A stretch of DNA of 6,795 bases from Comamonadaceae bacterium CG_4_10_14_3_um_filter_60_75 (lineage in GTDB: Bacteria > Pseudomonadota > Gammaproteobacteria > Burkholderiales > Burkholderiaceae_C), in contig PFKL01000086.1 in the NCBI GenBank assembly GCA_002784245.1, positions 1-6,795 on the forward strand, in the 5' to 3' direction. The notes below the pieces were generated by a model that was given only the letters and a program-made list of their open reading frames with translations, did not search any database and had not been told where the DNA came from. Below, piece after piece: positions 1 through 6,793 of this stretch. Made by a program: the position numbers and the translations under genes. Positions within the stretch are counted from its first letter, which is position 1, and every line of letters begins with the position of its first letter.

Positions 1-1
1 C

Positions 2-553
2 ACTGCCGTGCAAGGCGGTGAGGTCGTCGGACAAGTTGTCGAGACCATGAAAGGCATCAACGACAGTTCGCGCAAGATAGCCGACATCATTGGGGTGATT
101 GATGGCATTGCGTTCCAGACCAACATTCTGGCCTTGAACGCGGCGGTAGAAGCAGCACGCGCCGGTGAACAGGGGCGCGGCTTTGCTGTGGTGGCCAGCG
201 AGGTGCGCTCACTGGCCGGGCGCTCCGCCTCTGCTGCCAAAGAAATCAAGACCCTCATTGATGACAGCGTCAGTCGCGTGGCGCAAGGCACCACGCTGGT
301 GGACCAGGCCGGCAGCACCATGACCGAAGTCGTCAGCAGCATCCGCCGGGTGACTGACATCATGGGCGAGATCAGCGCTGCCAGTGGCGAACAAAGTGCC
401 GGTGTCTCGCAAGTAGGTGAAGCCGTGACCGAAATGGACCAGGTGACGCAGCAAAACGCCGCGCTGGTGGAGCAAATGGCCGCTGCGGCCAGCAGCCTGA
501 AAAGTCAAGCACAAGAATTGGTGCAGGCGGTGGCGGTGTTCAAACTGTCATGA
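2..553 (+). CDS. Methyl-accepting chemotaxis protein, C-terminal signalling domain (5'-truncated by window edge)
   Basis: This is the cytoplasmic signalling end of a chemoreceptor, the part that forms an antiparallel helical hairpin and controls CheA through CheW. The reading frame is open through the left edge (ACT GCC GTG CAA...), so the GTG at position 8 is an internal Val and the true start lies outside. About 183 residues are visible. The highly conserved hairpin tip is unmistakable (AFQTNILALNAAVEAARAGE, then QGRGFAVVASEVRSLAGRSA), followed by the returning helix with the adaptation region (SAASGEQSAGVSQVGEAV, then MDQVTQQNAALVEQ). The protein ends ...AVAVFKLS with a TGA stop at 551-553. 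There is no C-terminal NWETF-type pentapeptide, so a CheR/CheB tether is not evident. The sensor domain, ligand and membrane topology cannot be known from this window. It is followed on the same strand, after a 91-bp gap, by a c-di-GMP enzyme. Confidence 0.96.
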   Translation, partial: TAVQGGEVVGQVVETMKGINDSSRKIADIIGVIDGIAFQTNILALNAAVEAARAGEQGRGFAVVASEVRSLAGRSASAAKEIKTLIDDSVSRVAQGTTLVDQAGSTMTEVVSSIRRVTDIMGEISAASGEQSAGVSQVGEAVTEMDQVTQQNAALVEQMAAAASSLKSQAQELVQAVAVFKLS

Positions 554-564
554 GACACCTGTAT

Positions 565-601
565 CAAGGCGCTTGCAATGAGATTTTTTACTAGTTTTTT
601 T
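565..601 (+). terminator. Weak terminator-like hairpin and T-rich tract after the chemoreceptor gene
   Basis: Twelve bases after the chemoreceptor stop, caag-gcg-cttg (565-575) can form a small 4-bp stem. It is followed by two T tracts (584-589 and 595-601). The stem is short and the first T run is not directly adjacent, so this is a poor match to a canonical intrinsic terminator. It could instead be simple AT-rich spacer or the outer part of the neighbouring repeat. Whether the two genes are co-transcribed cannot be decided from the sequence. Confidence 0.25.
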
Positions 602-640
602 GTAGCTGCTTGAACAGGCTGCACATGTGCTGCAAGCTAC
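602..640 (+). repeat. Degenerate stem-loop repeat just upstream of the GGDEF-EAL start
   Basis: The arms gtagct (602-607) and agctac (635-640) are perfect inverted repeats. The stem can be extended by tg/ca after a bulge, and the interior contains a perfect 10-bp palindrome, gcacatgtgc (621-630). The outline 'tagctgcttg...gcaagcta-cttttgat' resembles interspersed intergenic stem-loops I recall from Comamonadaceae genomes, but this copy is degenerate and the family assignment is from memory. It ends five bases before the ATG at 645, so in mRNA the hairpin would cover the region where a ribosome-binding site should be; no clear Shine-Dalgarno sequence is visible there. Confidence 0.4.
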
Positions 641-644
641 TTTG

Positions 645-3600
645 ATGCCTAAGCACTGGAACTCGATCAAAACCCGTGTCACGGTTTTTACGCTGGGCAT
701 TTTTTTGCTTGGCATGGCGGCGCTGTCGGTGTATGTCAGTGCCATGCTGCAACGCGACCTGCAACACACACTGGGGGTGCAACAGTTTGCTGTGGCAACG
801 CTGGTGGCTGCCGATATTGACCGCGATCTGGGTCACCGGGTGAGCGCCTTGCAAAGCGTGGCCGCTGGCGTTACCCCGGCGATGCTGCGCGACGTGCCCG
901 CGCTACAGGCCCATTTGCAAGAGCGCCATGTGTTTTTGTCGCTGTTTAACAGTGGGGTGATTGCCTATCAAACCAACGGTCTGGCGGTGGCCGAGTTACC
1001 GCTGCAAACCGGGCGCTTGGGCATCAACTACGCTGACCGCGATTACATCATCGGCGCACTTCAAGGGCGGCCCACGGTGGGCAAACCGCATTTTTCAAAA
1101 AGCAAAGGCTTTCCGGAGTTTTTGATCAGCGTGCCAATTCAAGATAGCCAGGGCCAGGTGATCGGTGTGCTGACAGGTGTTACCCGCCTGAATGTGCCCA
1201 ATTTTCTCGACCAATACATTGACCACGCTTATGGCGACAGTGGTGCTTATGTGCTGGTCGATGCGGCCAATCGACAGGTGATTACCGCCACGGATAAATC
1301 CCGCATTCTGGAGCCGCTGCCAGCCGCTGGCGTCAACCCGCAAATTGACCGCTTCATGCAAGGCTACGAAGGCTTTGCAGTAAGAATCAACTCCAGGCAC
1401 CAAAGCGTGCTGTCAGCCAACAAAATGATCCCCACAACGGGCTGGATTCTGGCGGTGGTCGTGCCGACTGCGACGGCTTTTGCTCCCATTGATGCGCTGC
1501 AACAGCGTCTGCTGCTGGCTGTGTTGCTTTTCACCCTGCTGGCCGGGATGCTGATCTGGTGGCAGCTCAGGCGCGAACTCAGACCCATGTTCACTGCGGT
1601 CCAAAGCTTGGCCGTTTTGGCAGAATCCAACCAGACCGTAGCGCCCTTGCCCATCACCCGCAAAGATGAGATTGGCAAGCTCATTGGGGGCTTTAACCGC
1701 TTGCTTGACAAGCTCAATCAGCGCGAAGAATTTCTTCAGCAAATTTTTGATACCTCCAGCGTAGCGATTTTTCTGATTGATGACCAGGGGCGAATCCACC
1801 ACGTCAACCAGCGCATGGCGCAGATGTTTGCCAGCACGGTGGAGCAGCTCGACGGGCGCGAGTATGTCTCGCTATTGCACCCCCTAATGCGTGAGGCGGG
1901 TTACAAAAACATGATGGCGTTACTGTACGACCGCATCAAACAGTCAGATGTAGAGCGTATTTATTGTCGTGACGATCAGAGCGAATTTTGGGGGCACTTA
2001 ACTTGCCGCAGCTTTTCAGACCACCGGCACCAGCGGCGATTTATTGTCTGTGTCATCAACGACATTACCCCGGTCAAGCGGTCTGAAACCGATCTGCGCA
2101 TTGCCGCTACCGCCTTTGAGTCGCAACAGGGTACTACCGTGACCGACGAGAATGGTGTGATTTTGCGGGTCAACCGGGCCTTTACCCAAATTACCGGCTA
2201 CAGCGCGGCCGAAGTGGTGGGAAAAAACCCTCGTACATTGGCCTCGGGTCGGCACGACGCGGCGTTTTACCAAGCCATGTGGACCAGCATTGGGCAAACT
2301 GGCCAGTGGCAGGGCGAAATCTGGAACCGTCGCAAAGACGGTGAAATCTATCCAGCGTGGCTGGCCATCAGCGCGGTGAAAGATGCAACTGGCCAGGTGA
2401 CGAATTATGTGGCGACGTTCTCTGACATCAGTGCGCGCAAAAATGCTGAAAAACAGATCAATACGCTGGCTTTTTATGACCCGCTGACGCACCTGCCCAA
2501 CCGGCGCTTGTTGCTCGACCGGCTCACGCTGGGAATAGCCACGGTGGCGCGGCATCAAACTCTGGGCGCGCTGCTGTACATCGACCTGGACAACTTCAAA
2601 ACCCTCAACGACACGCTGGGGTTTGTCAAGGGCGACTTGCTGCTCGAAGCCGTAGCGCAGCGCCTGCAGCACTGTATTTATGAGAGCGATACCGTGGCCC
2701 GCGTGGGTGGTGACGAGTTTGTGGTGATGCTTGAAGACCTGAGCGACAACCCGGCAGAGGCCTGCAGACGGGCTGAGTCGGTGGCCGAAAAAATTCGCCA
2801 AGCCCTCAATCAAAGCTACCCGATCGGGCCGTTTGAACACCGCAGCACGCCCAGCATGGGCGTTGCCCTGTTTGGTAACCAGGCCTTTACCTCGCCCGAT
2901 GAGCCGCTAAAGAACGCAGAGCTCGCGATGTTTCGGGCCAAGGCTCTTGGGCGCAACAGCATTTGCTTTTTTGACCCCCAGATGCAGGCCGAGGTGCTGG
3001 CCCGCGCGGCGCTCGAAGACGACTTGCGCGACGCTTTGCAACAGCAACAACTGGTGCTTTTTTACCAGGCTCAGGTGGTGGGCGAGGGGCGCGTGGTGGG
3101 GGCCGAAGCACTGGTGCGCTGGCAGCATCCGCAGCGCGGCCTGGTATCGCCCGCTGAGTTCATTCCCCTGGCCGAAGAAACCGGCCTGATTTTGCCCCTG
3201 GGCCAATGGGTGCTGGAAACGGCTTGTGCGCAATTGGCGCTCTGGGCCACGCAGCCCGACATGGCTGACCTGGTACTGGCGGTCAATGTCAGTGCCAAAC
3301 AATTTCACCAGAGCAACTTTGTGACGCAGGTTCAAGCCGCATTGACAAGCTCGGGCACCAACCCCAAGAGACTTAAACTTGAGCTGACTGAGAGCCTGCT
3401 AGTCAACAATGTCGAAGACGTGATTGCCAAAATGGCCACCCTCAAGGCGCTGGGCATCAGCTTTTCATTGGACGACTTTGGTACAGGTTATTCGTCGCTG
3501 TCGTACCTCAAGCGCATGCCGCTGGACCAGCTCAAAATTGACCAGGGTTTTGTGCGCAACATCCTGAGTGACCCCAACGATGCGGCCATAGCCAAAATGG

Positions 3601-3779
3601 TGGTGGCGCTGGCCGAGAGCATGGGCCTGGCGGTGATTGCCGAAGGGGTTGAGCTTGCCGCGCAAAAAGACTTTCTAGCGCATCTGGGTTGCCATGCGTA
3701 CCAGGGCTACTTCTTCAGTCGACCTGTACCAATAGCCGAGTTTGAGGTGCTGGCGCGCACCCCTGATCAAGACGATTGA
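645..3779 (+). CDS. Membrane-bound dCACHE-HAMP-PAS-PAS-GGDEF-EAL cyclic-di-GMP signalling protein
   Basis: This is a bifunctional-type c-di-GMP turnover protein in the inner membrane. I chose the ATG at 645 (1044 aa); the frame also allows GTG at 627 (1050 aa), but that start lies inside a stem-loop, and neither has a good ribosome-binding site. Residues below are numbered from 627. Order: TM helix ~18-41; periplasmic dCACHE-like sensor ~45-285 (YADRDYIIGALQGRP, GDSGAYVLVD, TTGWILAVVVP); TM helix ~294-312; HAMP ~313-365; PAS ~368-485; PAS ~492-605; GGDEF ~612-785; EAL ~795-1040. The cyclase signature GGDEF (694-698) is intact, but the inhibitory-site position reads YESD (685-688) rather than RxxD. 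The EAL domain keeps EAL (827-829), N887, E919 in LELTES, DDFGTGYSS (949-957), K970, E1006 and Q1026, so phosphodiesterase activity is expected. Whether cyclase, phosphodiesterase or both dominate in vivo is unknown. The periplasmic ligand is unknown. Its 3' end abuts an in-frame remnant of another EAL domain. Confidence 0.95.
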   Translation: MPKHWNSIKTRVTVFTLGIFLLGMAALSVYVSAMLQRDLQHTLGVQQFAVATLVAADIDRDLGHRVSALQSVAAGVTPAMLRDVPALQAHLQERHVFLSLFNSGVIAYQTNGLAVAELPLQTGRLGINYADRDYIIGALQGRPTVGKPHFSKSKGFPEFLISVPIQDSQGQVIGVLTGVTRLNVPNFLDQYIDHAYGDSGAYVLVDAANRQVITATDKSRILEPLPAAGVNPQIDRFMQGYEGFAVRINSRHQSVLSANKMIPTTGWILAVVVPTATAFAPIDALQQRLLLAVLLFTLLAGMLIWWQLRRELRPMFTAVQSLAVLAESNQTVAPLPITRKDEIGKLIGGFNRLLDKLNQREEFLQQIFDTSSVAIFLIDDQGRIHHVNQRMAQMFASTVEQLDGREYVSLLHPLMREAGYKNMMALLYDRIKQSDVERIYCRDDQSEFWGHLTCRSFSDHRHQRRFIVCVINDITPVKRSETDLRIAATAFESQQGTTVTDENGVILRVNRAFTQITGYSAAEVVGKNPRTLASGRHDAAFYQAMWTSIGQTGQWQGEIWNRRKDGEIYPAWLAISAVKDATGQVTNYVATFSDISARKNAEKQINTLAFYDPLTHLPNRRLLLDRLTLGIATVARHQTLGALLYIDLDNFKTLNDTLGFVKGDLLLEAVAQRLQHCIYESDTVARVGGDEFVVMLEDLSDNPAEACRRAESVAEKIRQALNQSYPIGPFEHRSTPSMGVALFGNQAFTSPDEPLKNAELAMFRAKALGRNSICFFDPQMQAEVLARAALEDDLRDALQQQQLVLFYQAQVVGEGRVVGAEALVRWQHPQRGLVSPAEFIPLAEETGLILPLGQWVLETACAQLALWATQPDMADLVLAVNVSAKQFHQSNFVTQVQAALTSSGTNPKRLKLELTESLLVNNVEDVIAKMATLKALGISFSLDDFGTGYSSLSYLKRMPLDQLKIDQGFVRNILSDPNDAAIAKMVVALAESMGLAVIAEGVELAAQKDFLAHLGCHAYQGYFFSRPVPIAEFEVLARTPDQDD

Positions 3780-3980
3780 ACCGATACGGCCATTTTGCAG
3801 GGCGTGATTGGACTGGCCGCCGCGTTCAACCGCGAGGTCATCGCCGAAGGCGTGGAGACCGTGGCGCACGGCACCCTGCTGCTGGCCATGGGCTGAGAAC
3901 TGGCCCAAGGCTATGGCATTGCCCGCCCCATGCCCGCCAGTGCCCTGCCCGGCTGGTGCGCCGATTGGCAGCGTGCGCCG
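3780..3980 (+). pseudogene. Remnant of a second EAL-domain protein (C-terminal ~67 codons)
   Basis: Directly after the TGA (3777-3779) of the GGDEF-EAL gene, the same frame continues with sequence recognisable as the end of another EAL domain: TDTAILQGVIGLAAAF, then REVIAEGVETVAHGTLLLAMG, a TGA stop at 3894-3896, then ELAQGYGIARPMPASALPGW. Relatives I know read '...LGCELAQGYGIARPMP...' here, so the stop most simply arose from a Cys TGC codon by one substitution. It retains the AEGVE glutamate and the QGYGIARP segment but lacks the first two thirds of the domain (EAL, LxN, DDFG motifs), so it cannot fold as an enzyme. It is not the duplicated end of the preceding gene: that protein has its own complete end (VIAEGVELAAQ, YQGYFFSRPVP), which differs clearly. 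The codons look more GC-rich than the flanking spacer. Similarity ends near 3980, where a foldback element begins. Confidence 0.85.
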
Positions 3981-3981
3981 C

Positions 3982-4178
3982 TTCAATTTCAGACTTCCTG
4001 ATCCGGATGGAAAACACAGTGGCACAAAAGTTCAAAGCCCTTCGCGCGATGAATCGCACTCCCACAGGAGTATCTGGCAGTCAGGTGGGAGCTCGATTGA
4101 TCGGGCGAATGAATTCAAGTGCCATTGACATTCCTGAAAATTTGAAGCGGTCTCTTGGTGCGGATCAGGAAATTTGAA
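3982..4178. repeat. Imperfect foldback element (~200 bp long inverted repeat, MITE-like)
   Basis: The two halves of this stretch are imperfect inverted copies of each other. The outer ends match exactly over 11 bp: ttcctgatccg (3995-4005) and cggatcaggaa (4161-4171), with a further ttcaa/ttgaa match outside them. A middle anchor tggcac (4020-4025) pairs with gtgcca (4119-4124). The inner arms 4041-4065 and 4085-4109 pair at 21 of 25 positions around a 19-base loop (4066-4084). The right arm carries extra bases between the outer and middle anchors, so the symmetry is old or indel-bearing. It could be a small non-autonomous transposon-like element, a transcribed hairpin or a decayed inverted duplication. 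No transposase is present and I cannot assign a family or a clear target-site duplication. A plus-strand open frame from the ATG at 4007 to 4177 (56 aa) crosses it, but matches nothing I recognise and I do not call it. Confidence 0.62.
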
Positions 4179-4183
4179 TTTAT

Positions 4184-4342
4184 TCAGTGAACTGCGGCAT
4201 AAGCCAACCCCAGCCTGACCGCTGCTGCCAGCAAACGCTTGTCTCGCGTCCACAACTGTGTGCCAGGTGTCAGCTCACCGGTGACGAAGTGGTGCACCCA
4301 CACCTGAGCCTGCCACGACTCAAGTGCCTGGGTTGTTCGCAT
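4184..4342 (-). pseudogene. VapC-like PIN-domain toxin remnant with internal deletion
   Basis: A 52-codon minus-strand frame runs from ATG (4342-4340) to TGA (4186-4184). Its last half, LTPGTQLWTRDKRLLAAAV then RLGLAYAAVH, matches the characteristic C-terminus of VapC-type PIN ribonucleases (…LWTRDKRL…A..LGLA…), including the conserved Asp of the T-x-D motif (D34). The preceding residues AQVWVHHFVTGEL resemble the N-terminal-half segment of the same family (…GxVxxHPFVIGEL…), which normally lies some 50-60 residues upstream of the C-terminal motif. The two segments are joined directly at a shared Leu codon, so the middle of the domain appears to be deleted. The N-terminal DTS.W motif and the central acidic residues are absent, as is a partner antitoxin gene. 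The usual family length is about 125-140 aa, so this is a non-functional relic. It lies in the same frame as the upstream diguanylate cyclase, three codons after its TAA. The family call rests on motif recognition only. Confidence 0.7.
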
Positions 4343-4351
4343 GGCGGGCCG

Positions 4352-6793
4352 TTAAGCTTGGGATAGCCAAACGCGGTTACGACCCTGTTCTTTGGCTTGG
4401 TACATGGCCGAATCTGCTTTTTTCAACACATCTTCGGCACTGGTGTCATCGTGCATAAACAGTGTCACCCCAATGCTTGCAGAACAGCGGTGTACCACGC
4501 TGACGCTCGGCTGGCCTTGCTTTTGCACCGACAACACATACGGCACAGCCAGCGCAGCACGGATTTTTTCTGCAACTGCCAGTGCTTGCGTTAGGGATAT
4601 TTCAGGGGCAGCATCCAATTCACTGAGCACCACCACAAACTCATCTCCGCCAAAGCGGGCCACGGTATCGACCTCGCGCACACAGGCGCGCAGGCGGCTG
4701 GCGACCTCAATCAGCAGCAAATCGCCCACCATGTGGCCATGCGCGTCATTGAGCGGTTTGAAGTTATCCAAATCCATAATCATGATCGCAGCACAGTGGC
4801 CACTGCGTTTACTCTGCGCCATTGCTTGATTGAGCCGATCGTTCAACATGCGCCGGTTGGGCAGGTGGGTCAATGGGTCAAAGTAAGCCAGTTGACGCAC
4901 TTCTTCTTCCATGCGTTTGCGCTCGGTGATGTCTCTGGAAACAACATACGCGCCGTCGTACTCGCCAGTGCTTGTGTAGCGGAAGTTGGTACTGTCTTCG
5001 CGCCAGATATAGTGGCCTGACTTGTGCTTGATGCGATACGCATACGACAGGGCAGGCATCTTGCTTTGTATCGCTTCATTGATGGACGCAAACAGGGCAT
5101 CGCGCTGCGCCGGGTCGATCAGCGCATACACCTCAGCGCTTGCGCGACTCAGCTCATTTTGCTCGGTGTAGCCCAGTTGCTTCATCACAGCAGGCGACAC
5201 GTATTGAACGTGTTGATGCTTGTCAAAAATGGTGATGCCGTCTGAGGTGTTCTCTGCGATCAGTCTGAATTTTTTCTCACTCTCCAACAACGCCTGCTCA
5301 GAGCGTTTGCGCTCTGAAATGTCAGAAACAAAGGCGGTAAACATACGTTTATCGCCGACCTTAAAGGGGAGAATCGACAACTCCACCGGGAACCCTTCCC
5401 CCGAGCGGCGCAGCGCCGTGATCTCGATACGGCGGTTCAAAATGTCAGATTGCCCGGTCGCCAGAAACCGCGCCAGGCCATGCGCATGGCCTGCACGGTG
5501 CTGCGTTGGCACAATCATGTCGTGCAAGGGCTTGCCGATGGCCTCAGCCTTGCACCAGCCAAAAATCACTTCTGCACGACGGTTCCATGCCGTCACGAGG
5601 CCTTGCTCATCCATGCCAACCACCGCATCAAGCGCGGTGTCAAAGATGGCTTGCAAATAGGTTTCGCGTTGCTGTATTTCGATTTGGGCATTTCTGTTGG
5701 CGGTGATGTCGGTCAGAATGCCATAGCAAATGACACTGCCGTCAGCCTGCGGCTCGGGCAGTGCTTGGCCGTGCACCCATTTCAGGCGGCCACTGCGGGT
5801 TTGAATGCGGTGCTCGTGTGACCAAGGTGACAAGGTTTTGAGGGATTGTTCGACCGCAGCACGATGCGATGCGCGGTCTTCTTCAACAATGCATTGGGTG
5901 GGGGCACTGGCATCACGGTAAACATCCTGCGGGGTCAATTCAAGCAAGGATTCAACGCCAGCGCTCAGGTAATCAAACGACCAGTCGCCATTTTGCTGAA
6001 CTCTGAACTGGTAAACCACCCCCGGCACGGAAGCAGTGAGCTTGTTCAATTGTTCAAAACGTTGATGCTCACTCTGCAAAATCGACTCTTGCAATTGCAC
6101 GCGCTCAGTGATGTCTCTGACAAAAACAAAGCAGCACGGTGGCGAAAGCTTGCCGTTGAAGGTGGTGCTGATTTCCACCGGCCACACGGTGCCGTCTTTG
6201 CGGCGGTGCCGTGTTTCAAACTGATCATGCCCGTGCTGGGTCAATCGTGCCATGCGTGCGGCTGTATCAGCCGGGTTTTCAAGGGCTTCCAGGTCGCTGA
6301 TGCGCATGGCCAGCAGTTCGGCAGCCGTATAGCCAGACATGCGGCAATAACTGGGGTTAACTTCCAGCAAGCGGCCTTGCAAGTCGGTGCGCCAAAAGCC
6401 GTCCAGCGTGGTGTCCAAAATGCTTTGAATGGCCAAAAAGCTTTCAAGCATGTCCTCTTGCAACTGCTTGACCGGTGTGATGTCGGTGTGGGTGATGGTG
6501 GCCCCGTCTTGGCCGCGGTAGCGCAGCGGTGTCACCACCATGTTGAACCAGCGCTTTTGCTGTGGCGAGTGGCAGGGGTATTCCAGGGTGAAGATGGGCC
6601 GATGCCCCTCAAGCACGTCGACGATGCCCTGGCAGGCCTCGCGAGTGTGTGGGTCTGTAGCGGCCTCTATGCTGCAAACCGTCAGGTAGTTGCTGCCCAC
6701 TCCAGTGTTGGCCGCTGGTTGGCCAGGCTGCACTGAGTTGTTGCAAGCAAACTGCTGCCAGCGCGCATTGACCGCCAAAATCACGCCACTGCG
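4352..6793 (-). CDS. Multi-PAS diguanylate cyclase (five PAS domains + GGDEF), 5' end outside the window
   Basis: This protein should synthesise c-di-GMP from two GTP in response to cytosolic cues. The frame is open through the right edge (…R-S-G-V-I-L-A-V-N), and the first visible PAS already lacks its beginning, so the GTG at 6784 is an internal Val and the true start is upstream. Residues below count from 6784. Visible domains: PAS1 ~1-105 (ends THTDITPVKQ), PAS2 ~115-228 (ends VRDITERVQ), PAS3 PAS_3-like ~245-362 (WSFDYLSAGVESLL, LTDIT), PAS4 ~372-493 (DTALDAVVGMDEQG, FVSDISERKR), PAS5 ~500-622 (SRDITERKRM), GGDEF ~628-805 (LAYFDPLTHLPNRR). The active site GGDEF (712-716) is intact, and the inhibitory site REVD (703-706) sits five residues before it, implying product feedback inhibition. 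No membrane helix is visible in this portion. TAA stop at 4354-4352. It converges on the GGDEF-EAL gene; no promoter can be seen because it lies outside. Confidence 0.95.
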   Translation of the reverse strand, partial: RSGVILAVNARWQQFACNNSVQPGQPAANTGVGSNYLTVCSIEAATDPHTREACQGIVDVLEGHRPIFTLEYPCHSPQQKRWFNMVVTPLRYRGQDGATITHTDITPVKQLQEDMLESFLAIQSILDTTLDGFWRTDLQGRLLEVNPSYCRMSGYTAAELLAMRISDLEALENPADTAARMARLTQHGHDQFETRHRRKDGTVWPVEISTTFNGKLSPPCCFVFVRDITERVQLQESILQSEHQRFEQLNKLTASVPGVVYQFRVQQNGDWSFDYLSAGVESLLELTPQDVYRDASAPTQCIVEEDRASHRAAVEQSLKTLSPWSHEHRIQTRSGRLKWVHGQALPEPQADGSVICYGILTDITANRNAQIEIQQRETYLQAIFDTALDAVVGMDEQGLVTAWNRRAEVIFGWCKAEAIGKPLHDMIVPTQHRAGHAHGLARFLATGQSDILNRRIEITALRRSGEGFPVELSILPFKVGDKRMFTAFVSDISERKRSEQALLESEKKFRLIAENTSDGITIFDKHQHVQYVSPAVMKQLGYTEQNELSRASAEVYALIDPAQRDALFASINEAIQSKMPALSYAYRIKHKSGHYIWREDSTNFRYTSTGEYDGAYVVSRDITERKRMEEEVRQLAYFDPLTHLPNRRMLNDRLNQAMAQSKRSGHCAAIMIMDLDNFKPLNDAHGHMVGDLLLIEVASRLRACVREVDTVARFGGDEFVVVLSELDAAPEISLTQALAVAEKIRAALAVPYVLSVQKQGQPSVSVVHRCSASIGVTLFMHDDTSAEDVLKKADSAMYQAKEQGRNRVWLSQA

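Noticed and set aside
2016..2840. A 274-codon minus-strand open frame inside the GGDEF-EAL gene
   Set aside because: It is antisense to the PAS/GGDEF coding sequence with no domain of its own, so it is a shadow frame.
3777..3896. Possible selenocysteine or stop-codon readthrough at the two TGA codons around the EAL ghost
   Set aside because: The second TGA replaces a Cys position, which is superficially selenocysteine-like. But the fragment lacks most of the domain, follows a complete EAL gene, and shows no obvious SECIS-like hairpin directly after the TGA. Plain pseudogene decay explains it better.
4041..4109. Bidirectional intrinsic terminator at the inner stem of the foldback element
   Set aside because: The stem is strong (21/25) but no T run follows on either strand, so a canonical intrinsic terminator is not supported.
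3776..4177. Plus-strand open frame of 133 codons spanning the EAL ghost and the foldback element
   Set aside because: Over 3780-3980 the EAL similarity is in a different frame, so this frame is out of phase with the relic. The rest runs through the inverted repeat and matches nothing I know.
4032..4253. Minus-strand open frame of 73 codons overlapping the PIN relic
   Set aside because: The PIN similarity (LWTRDKRL) is in another frame, and this frame gives no family-like motif.
5846..6736. A 296-codon plus-strand open frame opposite the multi-PAS cyclase gene
   Set aside because: It is wholly antisense to a frame with clear PAS motifs. Its translation shows no recognisable domain and reads as a shadow of GC-rich coding sequence.
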